The notes beneath the pieces are model-generated. The model had not been told where the DNA came from and ran no database searches. It was given only the letters and a program-made list of their open reading frames with translations. The translations under genes and the position numbers were made by a program. 64,000 nucleotides of DNA from Flaviaesturariibacter aridisoli (GTDB lineage: Bacteria > Bacteroidota > Bacteroidia > Chitinophagales > Chitinophagaceae): the NCBI RefSeq assembly GCF_004343705.1, contig NZ_SKFH01000012.1, positions 45,132 through 109,131 on the forward strand, read 5' to 3'. Every line of letters starts with the position of its first letter. The first letter of the stretch is position 1. Shown here one piece after another: positions 15,754-25,413 of this stretch.

Positions 15754-17463
15754 ATGATCCGTTTTCCGAAGCTTGTGCTTTTCCTGCTCGCCGCCCAGCT
15801 GGCCTCCGCCCAGGGCGCCGACCACCTGCGGCAGGCCGAGCGTTACTACGCCTCCGGCGATTACTACAATGCGGCCGTGCAATACGAGCAGTACCTCGGC
15901 ATCCGCAAATCCAACAGCGCCGGCTTTACGCCCTATGCCCCCCAGCGTACCGGCAGCCGCAGCGCCGCCAGCGCCGGCGACAAAGCCTATGAGCGTCTCG
16001 CCGAATGTTATTTCCAGCTGCACGACTACGCCCAGGCAGCCCAATACTACGGCAAGCTGAACAGCGCTTCACCCGACGGCGCCGTGAACTACGTGCGCAG
16101 CCTGCGCGCGGCGGGGCAGAAAGATTCCGCCTTCAAAGCCCTCCAGGCTGCCCGGCTGCGCCCGCTGACACCCGCGCAGCAGCAAACGCTGGCGTTGGAA
16201 GAGGCCGCCCTCCGCTTCGACAGCCGCCCCGACCCGCTGGTGACGGTAACCAAAGCCGCCGGCGATCTCAATACGGGCCACGGCAACTACGCCGCGGTGG
16301 AATGGGGTGGAACCGTATTCTTTACCTCGAGCCGCACCGACAGCAGTCAGCAGGGCAAAGGCCCCAACCGCAACCACCTCTACCGCGTTGTCGGCACCGA
16401 CGCCCTCAATGCCGACCCCCTGCCCGGGCAGGCCATCGACCAGGGGCTTTGTTCCTTTACCCCCGATGGCAAGCGGATGTACTTCTCGGCCTGGACCCGC
16501 GAGGCCGGCCGGAACCTGTCCCGTATTTATACCGTCACCCGTGAAGACGGCGGCTGGACGACGCCGGTGTTGCTGAATGAAAAGGTCAACGCGCCGGGCA
16601 GCAGCAACGCGCAGCCTTTTTATGTAGAAAAAGACGGCACCCGCTACCTGCTGTTCAGCTCCGACCGCGCCGGCGGCCGGGGCGGCTACGACCTGTGGCT
16701 CGTGGTGTTGAATGAAGATGTTTCGATCGAGCCCCAGAACCTGGGTTCCGGCGTCAACACCGCCGGTGACGAGCAAGCGCCTTTTTACCACGGTACCGCG
16801 CAAACGCTCGTGTTTGCGTCCAACGGCCGCCCCGGCCTCGGCGGCTTCGACCTTTTTGCCAGCAAGGGCACGCTGCAAGGCTTGGGTCCCGCCGAAAACC
16901 TGGGCGCACCCTATAACTCGGTAAAAGACGACAGCTACTTTTTCTCGGTCTCCGCCGACAGCAGCCTCTTTCGCAGGGCTTACCTGAGTTCTGACCGGGC
17001 CTCCGACTGCTGCCTGGAGATCTATACGATCGCGAGACAGGATCCGCCGCCGCCCGTGGAAATTCCGCCGGCGCCGATGCCGAAAGACACGGCCGGAATC
17101 GTGGAAGCACCCGTTTATACACTGCCCGTGCTGCTGTTCGACTTCGACAAAGCGGAACTGACCACGGAAGCACGGCAACAGCTTGATACCGTATTTCTAC
17201 AAATGAGCGCCAACCCCGCCCGTCGCCTCCGTATCGGCGGCTATACCGACGGCAAGGGCCGCGACTCCTATAACAACCGCCTCAGCGACCGTCGTGCCCG
17301 CGCTGTACGGGCTTACCTGTACGAAAAGGGCGTTGCCTCGGAACGCTTGTGGATCAAGGGTTTCGGCGAGTGCTGCCCGCTGGAGCCGGAGGTGCAGGAC
17401 GGACAGGACAATGCCGCCGCCCGCGCCCGCAACCGGCGTGTGGAGCTTAGCTGGGAACAGTAG
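15754..17463 (+). CDS. OmpA family protein with TPR and PD40-like repeats
   Basis: 569 residues. Signal peptide 1-18. The N-terminal third has TPR-like helices (LRQAERYYASGDYYNAAVQYEQYL, YERLAECYFQLHDYAQAAQYY). The middle (about 160-440) has beta-propeller-like PD40 repeats with FTPDGKRMYFSA and YLLFSSDRAGG(R)GGYDLW motifs. The C-terminal ~120 residues are an OmpA peptidoglycan-binding domain (LLFDFDKAEL, IGGYTDGKGRD, LSDRRARAVR, NRRVELSWEQ). The combination is that of the Bacteroidota OmpA-like partner of PorP/SprF. It is the last gene of the adhesin unit; the start at 15754 begins the signal peptide. The terminator at 17514-17546 follows. Confidence 0.92.
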   Translation: MIRFPKLVLFLLAAQLASAQGADHLRQAERYYASGDYYNAAVQYEQYLGIRKSNSAGFTPYAPQRTGSRSAASAGDKAYERLAECYFQLHDYAQAAQYYGKLNSASPDGAVNYVRSLRAAGQKDSAFKALQAARLRPLTPAQQQTLALEEAALRFDSRPDPLVTVTKAAGDLNTGHGNYAAVEWGGTVFFTSSRTDSSQQGKGPNRNHLYRVVGTDALNADPLPGQAIDQGLCSFTPDGKRMYFSAWTREAGRNLSRIYTVTREDGGWTTPVLLNEKVNAPGSSNAQPFYVEKDGTRYLLFSSDRAGGRGGYDLWLVVLNEDVSIEPQNLGSGVNTAGDEQAPFYHGTAQTLVFASNGRPGLGGFDLFASKGTLQGLGPAENLGAPYNSVKDDSYFFSVSADSSLFRRAYLSSDRASDCCLEIYTIARQDPPPPVEIPPAPMPKDTAGIVEAPVYTLPVLLFDFDKAELTTEARQQLDTVFLQMSANPARRLRIGGYTDGKGRDSYNNRLSDRRARAVRAYLYEKGVASERLWIKGFGECCPLEPEVQDGQDNAAARARNRRVELSWEQ

Positions 17464-17467
17464 GAAT

Positions 17468-17590
17468 CGTGAGTCGTGAGGCGTGAACCGTGAACGCGCA
17501 ATGCGCGGTAAAAAGAACGTCCCGCATTGCGGGACGTTCTTTTTTTATAGGCGTCAGCGCTGACGGCTGACGGTTCACGCTTCACGATTA
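17468..17590. repeat. Nested GTGAGGCGTGA repeat around a terminator (copy 3)
   Basis: The left arm (17468-17500) has CGTGAGTCGTGAGGCGTGAA-like units. The right arm (17550-17588) has inverted CGCTGACGG / TTCACGCTTCACGA units. The two arms could form an outer stem around the terminator at 17514-17546. Confidence 0.8.
17514..17546 (+). terminator. Terminator of the adhesin/PorP/OmpA unit
   Basis: Twelve-bp stem (AGAACGTCCCGC 17514-17525 with 17529-17540), 3-base loop, followed by seven T. Confidence 0.9.
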
Positions 17591-17758
17591 ACGTCCGCGG
17601 AAGCTGGGCTTCATAGCGGCCGAATTCATCGCCGGGCAGCCTTCGCTGGAGCGGTACGAACTACGGAAGCAAGAGGAGAAAGTGGTGAGCGATACGATCA
17701 GGAGCCAGGTGAGGGGCTGACGGAAAATGTTTCCCGTGCTGTTTTTTGTCGGTTTCAT
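17588..17758 (-). CDS. Small lipoprotein-like peptide (56 residues)
   Basis: An intact 56-codon minus-strand frame starting at ATG 17758 and ending TAA at 17588-17590. The N-terminal hydrophobic stretch (WLLIVSLTTFSS) followed by Cys is a lipobox-like signal. The tail is Ser/Arg-rich and holds a GCPAMN motif, then KPSFRGR. Similar tiny lipoprotein-like Bacteroidota proteins ending in a GCP(A/x) plus basic tail are common. The coding evidence is composition and a normal start only, and its 3' end lies at the edge of the nested repeat. Alternative: a chance ORF. Confidence 0.55.
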   Translation of the reverse strand: MKPTKNSTGNIFRQPLTWLLIVSLTTFSSCFRSSYRSSEGCPAMNSAAMKPSFRGR

Positions 17759-17759
17759 G

Positions 17760-18038
17760 GTTAGAAGTATGATAGGTTAACAACTGTTGACATCCTGTGT
17801 ATATCCACTGGCGTGCCAAACTGTTAGGAGGGGGTTAAAAAATCTCCAGATCGTTCTCCGACAATTTTCTATGAATATGGGAAATCAATAATACGTGTGG
17901 GCCTGCTTCTTGAAAAAGTTCAGCTTCCGCACGAACTGTTACCATCCTGCGAAAGAATTCCTCAATTGCCGTTAAACTTTGGATCTTTCACCCGGTCTTT
18001 GTCTCTGAACTTATCACCGTCTACAAAAACAAAACGCT
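17760..18038. other. AT-richer intergenic region before the lipoprotein gene
   Basis: About 280 bases of lower GC than the surroundings. No gene seen. It probably carries the promoter of the 18039 gene (for example TTAAACTTTGG near 17970), but no exact TAnnTTTG match was found. Confidence 0.5.
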
Positions 18039-18986
18039 ATGAAACTGCGCATTCTTGCCTTTACTGCCCTCGCTTTGCTAGGCATCACGGCCTGTAAGAA
18101 AGATTCCAGCAACGACGACGACAATGAAACGGTCGTCACCGAACAACTGACCCAACATTCCGACGACCAGAGCCGCGTGTCCACGGACCTGGAGGCGGTC
18201 GACAACGACATTAACGCCGCCGTCGAATCGGATCCCGCCTTCGGTCGCGTCAACAACACCGCGCGCACGCTGGTTCTTCCGCCTTGTGACGCCACGGTAA
18301 CCTTCGATTCCACCAGCACGCAGCGCGTGATGATCATCACCTTCAACGGCGCACCCTGCGATTCGTTCCGCACCCGCACCGGTACGATCTACGTAATGCA
18401 GCCGCGCGCCCAGCGCTGGGGCCAGCCCGGCGCCACGCTCCGCGACTCTATCGTGAATCTTAAGATCACGCGCCGCAGCGACAATAAGAGCATCACCATC
18501 AACGGCACGCGCACCCATACCAACGTAAGCGGCGGCCGCCTCGGCAACATGCCGGTAGGCGGAACCATCGTGCACACGGTAGACGCCGCCATGTCGATCA
18601 CCTTCGACAACGGCAGCCAGCGTCAGTGGCAGGCCGCCCGCAAGCGCACCTACACGCATCCCGCACCGACCGTACTTAACATCGCCATCTCGGGCAACCA
18701 CAGCGACGGCGGCGTGAACGACATCGCCGAGTGGGGCACCAACCGTTTCGGCAATGCCTTCCGCACCCGCATCACCAGCCCGCTGGTCTTCAGAAGCGAG
18801 TGTCGCTTCCGCCTCGGTGCTGGCAACGTGCTGCATACCGGCCTCGCCCACAGCCTCGAAGTCACCTACGGCCTCAACATCCAGGGCCAGCCCACCGGTT
18901 GCCCGGGCAACAACCCGTACTACTTCAAAGCGGTATGGACGCGCGCCAATGGCAACGCCATGACCGTGATCCGTCCCTATTATTGA
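18039..18986 (+). CDS. Lipoprotein of unknown function
   Basis: A 315-residue lipoprotein: hydrophobic signal with lipobox LLGITAC, Cys at residue 19, followed by KKDSSNDDDNE, an acidic stretch close to the exposed-lipoprotein export signals of Bacteroidota. The rest is predicted beta-rich with many Thr/Asn/Arg and four Cys in the mature part that could pair. I do not recognise a family. It has a strong terminator-like hairpin after it and precedes the DPP4 gene by about 110 nt. Confidence 0.8.
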   Translation: MKLRILAFTALALLGITACKKDSSNDDDNETVVTEQLTQHSDDQSRVSTDLEAVDNDINAAVESDPAFGRVNNTARTLVLPPCDATVTFDSTSTQRVMIITFNGAPCDSFRTRTGTIYVMQPRAQRWGQPGATLRDSIVNLKITRRSDNKSITINGTRTHTNVSGGRLGNMPVGGTIVHTVDAAMSITFDNGSQRQWQAARKRTYTHPAPTVLNIAISGNHSDGGVNDIAEWGTNRFGNAFRTRITSPLVFRSECRFRLGAGNVLHTGLAHSLEVTYGLNIQGQPTGCPGNNPYYFKAVWTRANGNAMTVIRPYY

Positions 18987-19008
18987 TCGATCCGTACGCT
19001 CTTTTTTT

Positions 19009-19057
19009 AGCCGTGAGGTTTCCCGTTGTGCTGCAGCGGGGGCCTCGCGGCTTTTTT
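19009..19057 (+). terminator. Intrinsic terminator of the lipoprotein gene
   Basis: Long GC stem (AGCCGTGAGG with CCTCGCGGCT) and internal bulge, then TTTTTT. Confidence 0.75.
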
Positions 19058-19071
19058 GTGGCCCCTTTGCT

Positions 19072-19079
19072 TAACTTGC
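19072..19079 (+). promoter_or_regulatory. Candidate -7 element TAACTTGC before the DPP4 gene
   Basis: A near match to TAnnTTTG 19 nt upstream of the ATG at 19098. The same TAnCTTGC form occurs before rmuC at 3457. Confidence 0.35.
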
Positions 19080-19097
19080 CCGGATTCAACCCCACGC

Positions 19098-21257
19098 ATG
19101 AACAAACATCTTTTCGGCGCCGCCATGCTGCTGCTCGGCTTCGGCGCCGGCGCCCAGGAAAAGCTGCTTACGATCGAGGAAGCCTTCGCGCAGAAGAATG
19201 TAACGCCGCCCCAGAACCTGCGGCAGCTCCAGTTTCGCTACAACAGCGATAACTACGTATACCTGAAAAAAGCAGACAGCGCGGATGTGTGGATGCAGGG
19301 CTCCTTCCGTGATAAATCGGAAACCCCGCTGCTGACGCTGTCGACGCTCAACGCATCGCTGCGCAAGAGCGGCTACGATACGCTGACCAGCATGCCCACG
19401 ATCCAGTTCAACAAGGGCCGCGACTGGTACTTCAACATCCCGAAGGGTCGCGTGGCGTATTCGGCTGATGCCGGTACCGCACGCCTGACTATTCCGCGGG
19501 AGCTGCTCAACAAGGAGCGTATGGAAGAAAGCAGCGCCGGCTACATCGCCTACGTGGACAACGACAACCTCTATGTGGCCGACGGCAACAGCAACCGCGC
19601 CATCACTGCCGACGGCAGCCGCAGCATCGTTTATGCTTCCACCGTGCACCGCGAAGAATTCGGCATCACCAAAGGTACCTTCTGGAGCCCCGACGGTAAA
19701 CGCCTGGCCTTTTACCGCATGGACCAAAGCATGGTGACCGATTACCCCATCATCGACTGGACGGCGACGCCGGCCAAAGCCGAACTTATCAAGTACCCGA
19801 TGGCCGGCGACAAGAGTCACCAGGTAACGGTGGGCGTATACAACGCCGAAGAGGGGAAGCTCGTGTTCCTGCAAACCGGCGGGCCGGTGGAGCAGTACCT
19901 CACCAACATCGCCTGGAGCCCCGACAGCCGGTACATATACATCGCCGTGCTCAACCGCGGGCAAAACCACATGCGCCTCAATCAATACGACGGCGCCACG
20001 GGCGCATTCATCAAAACCCTCTTCGAGGAGCGCGATGAAAAGTACGTGGAGCCGCTGCTGCCGATGCTTTTTGTTACGAAGAACAACGGGCAATTCATCT
20101 GGCAGAGCAACCGCGACGGATACAACCACCTGTATTTATACGATACGAGCGGCCGCCTGCTGAAGCAGCTGACGCGCGGCCCCTGGGAAGTGACCGACGT
20201 AAAGGGGTTCGACGACAAAGGAGAGCACGTATACTACCTGAGCACCGAGTTGTCCCCGCTAACGCGTACTCCCTGCCGACTCAGCCTGCGCACCGGCGCG
20301 GTGCAAAACCTGTCGGCAACGGGTGAGCCCTCGGTGCACAGCATCCAGGTGAGCGGCACCGGCCACTACATCCTCGACATATACAGCAACCAGCAGCACC
20401 CGCGCAGCATACGCCTCGTAGACGCAACGGCACCCACAAAAACCCGCACGGTCTTCGACGCGCCCGACCCGCTGGCCGGCTACGCGAAAGGCACGATCCG
20501 TATTTCTACAATACCCGGCGGCGATGGCACGCCCGTGTACACACGCCTGTTTCTGCCGCCCGGCTTCGACAGCACGAAGAAATACCCCGTGGTAGTGTAC
20601 TGGTACGGTGGCCCGCACGTGCAGCTGATCACGGCCGGCTACAACGGCGGCGCCGGCGACTACTGGTTCCAGTACATGGCCGAGCGCGGCTACCTTGTGT
20701 TCAGCATCGATCCGCGCGGCTCCGACAACCGCGGCCGCGCCTTCGAGCAGGCGGTCTTCCGCAAGGCCGGCGAGCCGCAGCTCGAAGATCTGCGCAAAGG
20801 CGTGGACTGGCTGCGCAGCCTGCCCTACGCAGACACGAATCGAATGGGCCTCTTCGGCTGGAGCTACGGCGGGTTCATGACGATCGACTTCGTGCTGCGC
20901 TTTCCGGGTGTGTTCAAAGCGGCTGTGGCCGGCGGTCCGGTTACCGACTGGCGCTATTATGAAGTGATGTACGGCGAACGTTATATGGATATGCCCCAGG
21001 AAAACCCGCAGGGCTATGCCGCCACCGACCTGACAAAGCAGGCCGGCAACCTGAAAGACCACCTGCTGCTCATTCACGGACTACAGGACGATGTGGTGGT
21101 GCAGCAGCACTCCGTGCGTTTCGTGCGCGCCGCCATCGACAAGGGCGTGCAGGTAGATTATATGATCTACCCCGGCCACGCGCACAACGTGGGCGGCAAG
21201 GACCGTGCGCACCTCTACCATAAAGTGACCGATTACCTGGATCAGTACCTGAAGTAA
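19098..21257 (+). CDS. Prolyl dipeptidyl peptidase, DPP4 family (S9)
   Basis: A 719-residue secreted or periplasmic S9B serine peptidase that removes X-Pro or X-Ala dipeptides. Signal peptide 1-19 (FGAGAQE). The N-terminal ~450 residues form the DPP4 beta-propeller. The C-terminal alpha/beta-hydrolase domain has S589 in GWSYGGF, the LLIHGLQDDVVV segment with the catalytic Asp, and the HAHN motif with the catalytic His near the end. A YWYGGPHVQ segment and DPRGSDNRG match the family. Start at 19098 begins the signal peptide. Typical for Bacteroidota protein degradation; single-gene unit with terminator 21283-21320. Confidence 0.95.
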   Translation: MNKHLFGAAMLLLGFGAGAQEKLLTIEEAFAQKNVTPPQNLRQLQFRYNSDNYVYLKKADSADVWMQGSFRDKSETPLLTLSTLNASLRKSGYDTLTSMPTIQFNKGRDWYFNIPKGRVAYSADAGTARLTIPRELLNKERMEESSAGYIAYVDNDNLYVADGNSNRAITADGSRSIVYASTVHREEFGITKGTFWSPDGKRLAFYRMDQSMVTDYPIIDWTATPAKAELIKYPMAGDKSHQVTVGVYNAEEGKLVFLQTGGPVEQYLTNIAWSPDSRYIYIAVLNRGQNHMRLNQYDGATGAFIKTLFEERDEKYVEPLLPMLFVTKNNGQFIWQSNRDGYNHLYLYDTSGRLLKQLTRGPWEVTDVKGFDDKGEHVYYLSTELSPLTRTPCRLSLRTGAVQNLSATGEPSVHSIQVSGTGHYILDIYSNQQHPRSIRLVDATAPTKTRTVFDAPDPLAGYAKGTIRISTIPGGDGTPVYTRLFLPPGFDSTKKYPVVVYWYGGPHVQLITAGYNGGAGDYWFQYMAERGYLVFSIDPRGSDNRGRAFEQAVFRKAGEPQLEDLRKGVDWLRSLPYADTNRMGLFGWSYGGFMTIDFVLRFPGVFKAAVAGGPVTDWRYYEVMYGERYMDMPQENPQGYAATDLTKQAGNLKDHLLLIHGLQDDVVVQQHSVRFVRAAIDKGVQVDYMIYPGHAHNVGGKDRAHLYHKVTDYLDQYLK

Positions 21258-21282
21258 AGCGCCGGACGCATGCTGGTAAAAC

Positions 21283-21320
21283 ATAGTGCCCGGAAGACAA
21301 CGTCCGGGCACTATCTTTAT
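21283..21320 (+). terminator. Intrinsic terminator of the DPP4 gene
   Basis: Twelve-bp stem (ATAGTGCCCGGA 21283-21294 with 21303-21314), 8-base loop, CTTTATT tail. Confidence 0.8.
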
Positions 21321-21348
21321 TGATCATCTTACTGACCCTTAACCTCAT

Positions 21349-24300
21349 ATGACCTCTACGGAAGGAATCAAATCCATACCCGATTTTTTGCAGGGAGGCG
21401 GTGAGCTCGGCGAGCGCATTCGTGCGCACGGCTGGGCAGATACGCCGCTTGGCCCGGTCAATTCCTGGCCGCAAAGCCTCCGGACCTGTGTTCGCATCAT
21501 GCTCGCATCGCGGCAGCCGATCTGGATCGGCTGGGGCCGCGAACTCATTAAGCTCTACAACGATCCCTATAAAGCCATCGTGGGGGGCAAGCACCCCTGG
21601 GCGCTCGGACAACCGGCGTCGGTGGTGTGGCAGGACATCTGGCGCGACATCGAGCCGATGCTCGAAACCGTCATGGAGCACGACCAGGGCACGTACGTGG
21701 AGTCGCAGCTCCTCATTATGGAGCGCAATGGCTACCCCGAAGAAACCTATTACACGTTTTCCTACACGCCCGTGCCCGGCGACGACGGCCGGCCGGCCGG
21801 CATGATCTGTTTCAATACCGACGACACCGACCGCATCATCAGCGAACGCCAGCTGCGCACGCTCACCCGTCTCGGCAAGCTCCTCACCGATCCCCGGAAC
21901 AACGAGGAGGTGGTGGAAAAAACCCTCGAGGCGCTGGTAGATAACCCGCACGATTTTTCCTTCGCCGTGTACTACCACTGGTCGGAGGGCCTCGCCCGCC
22001 TGGCGGGTGCGGCCATGGAGGGCGTGCAGTTGCCGGCGCAGGTAGATCCCAAGGCGACGGGTCTCCTGGCAGAAGCGTTCGCGGCCGCCCTCGGCAGCCG
22101 CTCCCTGCAAGTGCTCAACGCGACGCAGGTCAGCAGCGCCGCGCTGCCGGCCGGCGCCTGGGGCGTTCCGCCAACATCCGTTGCCATCCTGCCCATATAT
22201 TCTTCGGGAAAAGAACCGTACGGCTTCCTACTGTTCGGGATGAATCCATACCGCCTGGTGGATGAAAAATACGCGGGCTTCTTCTCGCTCGTGGCCGACC
22301 AGGTGGCTACCAGCTTTGCCGACGTGCACCTGCTGGAAGAAGAACGAAAGCGCGCCGAAGCCCTCGCCGAGATCGACCGGGCGAAGACGACCTTTTTCTC
22401 CAACATCAGCCACGAATTCCGCACCCCGCTCACGCTCCTGCTGGGACCTGTCGAAGACGCGCTCAACGATCCGAATACCATCCCGGCCAACCGGCCACGG
22501 ATGGACGTGGCCTACCGCAACGCCCTGCGCCTGCAGAAGCTTGTCAACACGCTGCTCGAATTCTCGCGCATCGAAGCGGGCCGCCTCGAGGGCAGTTTTG
22601 CCCGCGTGGACGTGGTGACCCTTACCCGCGACCTGGCCAGCACCTTTCGCTCGGCCATTGAAAAGGCGGGTATGCAATTGTATTTCGACATGTCGCCGGT
22701 AGCCGGCGAGGTATATGTCGATCCTGAGATGTGGGAGCGTATCATCCTGAACCTCGTCAGCAACGCATTCAAATACAGCGAGGCGGGCTCCATCACCGTG
22801 GGCGTGCGCCAGGATGGGAGCGATCTTGCGGTGTTCGTTGCCGACACGGGTATCGGCATTCCCGAAGACCAGTTGTCGAAGGTGTTCAACCGCTTTCACC
22901 GCATAGAGGCCCGCGGCGGCCGGAGCCAGGAAGGCACTGGTATCGGTCTGGCAATGGTGCGCGAGCTTGTGCGCCTGCACGGCGGACGCATCGATGTGGA
23001 AAGCCGCCCCGGCGAAGGATCGCGCTTTACCATTTACCTGCCCCTGGGGCGGCAACACCTGCCGCAGGACCGCATCGTGGCCGCGGCGGCTACTATGTCG
23101 GGCCATTCCGACATCTTTTTGCAGGAAGCCCTCAAGTGGATCCCCGAAGCGCAGGACGCGGAGCGCGGCCTCACCGACGAAGAGCCGGTGGCCCGCGAGG
23201 GATGCCCCACGGTGCTCCTGGCCGATGACAATACCGACATGCGCGATTACGTGCGGCGCCTGCTGAGCGGGAACTTCCGCGTACTCACCGCCCGCGACGG
23301 CGAGGAGGCTGTGCGCCTGCTGGAAACTGAGCGCCCCGACCTGTTGCTGTCCGACGTGATGATGCCCCGCCTCGATGGCTTCGGCCTGCTGCAGCATGTG
23401 CGGGCCCACCCGGAGCTCAAGCACACTCCGGTGATCTTCCTGTCGGCCCGCGCGGGCGACGAAGCCAAAGTGGAAGGGCTTGACGCCGGCGCCGACGACT
23501 ACCTCGTAAAACCGTTCTCCGCCCGCGAGCTGCTGGCCCGCGTGGAAGGCAATATCAAGATCGCCGAAAGCCGGCGCCATGCCGAGCACAACCTGCGCCG
23601 CGTGATCCACCAGGCGCCGGTGGCCATGACCATCCTGCGCGGCCATGACCTCGTGATCGACATGGCCAACGACCGGGCGCTCGAGGTTTGGGGCAAAGCG
23701 GCCAGTGAAGTGCTGCACAAACCGGCCTTCGAAGCCTTCCCCGAACTGGCCAGCCAGGGGTTCGAAACTATTTTGGAAGAGGTTTACCGGGAAGGGAAAC
23801 CTTTTGTGGCCCATGAAATGCCGGTAGAGCTGGTCCGCCACGGACGCACCGAAACGATCTTCATCAACTTCATTTACGAACCCCTGCGTGACCTGCGGGG
23901 GAAGGTGGATGGCGTCGTAGGCGTGGGGGTGGAGGTGACCGACTCCGTGCGCGCGCGCCTGCGGATGCAGGAGAACGAGCAATACCTGGAAGCCGAAGTG
24001 GCCCGGCGCACGCTGGAACTGAAGACGCTTAACGCCGACCTGCACCAGTCCAACCAGGACCTGCAACAGTTTGCCCACGTGGCTTCCCATGACCTGAAGG
24101 AGCCCCTACGTAAGGTGAAGACCTTCATCAGCCGCCTGACCGAAGACCCGGAGACGCGCTTTTCGGAGCGGGGGCACGGCTTCCTGCAAAAGGTCAACTC
24201 GGCTGCCGACCGTATGTACGCCATGATCGAAGGAGTGCTCAAGTATTCGATGCTGAACGCCGCCGGCCAGCCGACCGAGCAGGTGGACCTGCAGCAGGTG

Positions 24301-24744
24301 ATGCGCCAGATCGAGCAGGATCTGGAGCTGCCCATTACCCAAAAGAAGGCATTGGTGCAGTACAGCCAGCTGCCGGTGCTGGAAGGAGCCTCGGTGCTGC
24401 TGTACCAGCTTTTTTACAACCTCATGAACAATGCGCTGAAGTTTGCGCGCCCCGGCGGCGTTCCCGAGATCAGCATCAAGGCGCAGCCCGTGGAACCCGA
24501 TTCGGTAGAGATCCGCTTTACCGACAACGGCATCGGCTTCAGCCAGGAGCAGTCCGACCGCATCTTCGACCCCTTTACGCGGCTGCACTCCAAAGACAAG
24601 TTCGAAGGCACCGGCCTCGGCCTGTCGCTTTGCCGACGGATCGTGCACCGCCACGGCGGGACCATCCGGGCCCTCGGCCGCGAGGGCGTTGGGGCCGAAT
24701 TCGTCATCCGCTTGCCGCGCAAGCAAACGCAGGGGCTTTTATAG
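21349..24744 (+). CDS. Large hybrid histidine kinase with two transmitter modules
   Basis: 1131 residues, cytoplasmic (no membrane helix). Order: N-terminal PAS-like sensor (about 10-165, with the ALGQPASVVWQDIW segment), GAF-like domain (about 175-330), first HisKA with H355 in SHEFRTPL and HATPase (about 345-560; DTGIGIP and GTGIGLAM), receiver domain with D669 in LSDVMMPRLDG and K in LVKPF (about 615-740), PAS (about 750-875), then a second HisKA with H914 in ASHDLKEPL and HATPase to the end (NNALKFA, DNGIGF, GTGLGLSLC). Two complete transmitters with a receiver between them suggest internal phosphotransfer. The N-terminal domain is paralogous to that of the kinase at 60452. Confidence 0.92.
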   Translation: MTSTEGIKSIPDFLQGGGELGERIRAHGWADTPLGPVNSWPQSLRTCVRIMLASRQPIWIGWGRELIKLYNDPYKAIVGGKHPWALGQPASVVWQDIWRDIEPMLETVMEHDQGTYVESQLLIMERNGYPEETYYTFSYTPVPGDDGRPAGMICFNTDDTDRIISERQLRTLTRLGKLLTDPRNNEEVVEKTLEALVDNPHDFSFAVYYHWSEGLARLAGAAMEGVQLPAQVDPKATGLLAEAFAAALGSRSLQVLNATQVSSAALPAGAWGVPPTSVAILPIYSSGKEPYGFLLFGMNPYRLVDEKYAGFFSLVADQVATSFADVHLLEEERKRAEALAEIDRAKTTFFSNISHEFRTPLTLLLGPVEDALNDPNTIPANRPRMDVAYRNALRLQKLVNTLLEFSRIEAGRLEGSFARVDVVTLTRDLASTFRSAIEKAGMQLYFDMSPVAGEVYVDPEMWERIILNLVSNAFKYSEAGSITVGVRQDGSDLAVFVADTGIGIPEDQLSKVFNRFHRIEARGGRSQEGTGIGLAMVRELVRLHGGRIDVESRPGEGSRFTIYLPLGRQHLPQDRIVAAAATMSGHSDIFLQEALKWIPEAQDAERGLTDEEPVAREGCPTVLLADDNTDMRDYVRRLLSGNFRVLTARDGEEAVRLLETERPDLLLSDVMMPRLDGFGLLQHVRAHPELKHTPVIFLSARAGDEAKVEGLDAGADDYLVKPFSARELLARVEGNIKIAESRRHAEHNLRRVIHQAPVAMTILRGHDLVIDMANDRALEVWGKAASEVLHKPAFEAFPELASQGFETILEEVYREGKPFVAHEMPVELVRHGRTETIFINFIYEPLRDLRGKVDGVVGVGVEVTDSVRARLRMQENEQYLEAEVARRTLELKTLNADLHQSNQDLQQFAHVASHDLKEPLRKVKTFISRLTEDPETRFSERGHGFLQKVNSAADRMYAMIEGVLKYSMLNAAGQPTEQVDLQQVMRQIEQDLELPITQKKALVQYSQLPVLEGASVLLYQLFYNLMNNALKFARPGGVPEISIKAQPVEPDSVEIRFTDNGIGFSQEQSDRIFDPFTRLHSKDKFEGTGLGLSLCRRIVHRHGGTIRALGREGVGAEFVIRLPRKQTQGLL

Positions 24745-24762
24745 GAGTTCCGAAAAATCGCT

Positions 24763-24793
24763 GAAAAGGCTGCCATCTGGCGGCCTTTTCCGT
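24763..24793 (+). terminator. Terminator of the hybrid kinase gene
   Basis: GAAAAGGCTGCC pairs with GGCGGCCTTTTC (one G-T pair) with a short loop. Confidence 0.75.
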
Positions 24794-25005
24794 TTCAACC
24801 GCCCTGTTAAAGGGTTTTAACACGGGCGGGCACCGCAAAAAGCGTAGCTTTACGGCCCTCCCCGGCACTGTGCGCCATAGTTTTTTCGACGGCGCGCCCT
24901 GTTCCCGAACTTCACTGTTGGCGGACCCGCCTCAAAAACGGTCGGCCCGGAGGCAGAACCGCGGTAGCCCTCCGCGTATTCCCGCATCTTTCGTAAATTG
25001 TAACA

Positions 25006-25266
25006 ATGACCACAGAAGAAATTCAAACATTCCTGACCCGCCACCCGGCAGACTCCCCGATCAAGATCTCCTTCAAGAAGCGCGATGCCATCCAGGGCAT
25101 GTTCATCAAGGACCGCGACTACAGTGATCTGAGCTCCAAAAACTTCTGGCGCATCGTGACCAAGACCAACCTCGACGCCTACAAGAAGTCGAAGGACATG
25201 AACCTCTCCCGCATTTTCCACGGCTCCGACTTCCAGAAGCTGAGCGTGGTGAAAGAAGAAGTGTAA
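25006..25266 (+). CDS. Small conserved protein of unknown function
   Basis: 86 residues, soluble, mixed charge, with a basic/acidic alternation (IKISFKKRDAIQGMFIKDRDY). It shows an N-terminal helix, probable beta strands, and no signal peptide. I do not recognise a named family. Start ATG 25006 is preceded by TAAATTG, a -7-like sequence, and the gene ends with a clear terminator at 25313-25345, which supports real expression. Confidence 0.75.
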   Translation: MTTEEIQTFLTRHPADSPIKISFKKRDAIQGMFIKDRDYSDLSSKNFWRIVTKTNLDAYKKSKDMNLSRIFHGSDFQKLSVVKEEV

Positions 25267-25312
25267 GCTTTACCCATCAGACCGATCGCGAATTCATTCG
25301 CTTCCCGATACT

Positions 25313-25345
25313 AAGGAGAGACGCCATTGCTGCGTCTCTTTTTTT
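25313..25345 (+). terminator. Terminator of the 86-residue gene
   Basis: AGAGACGC (25317-25324) pairs with GCGTCTCT (25332-25339) followed by seven or more T. Confidence 0.85.
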
Positions 25346-25413
25346 ATGCCCTGCCTTTCGCCGCTTCTTATTCGAAATGCGCAACGCTTCGCAAGCGGCA
25401 GCTTCCGTTCCGA

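Noticed and set aside
24870..25127. 85-codon plus-strand frame overlapping the start of the 86-residue gene
   Set aside because: Out of frame with the gene at 25006, which has a terminator behind it and ordinary composition.
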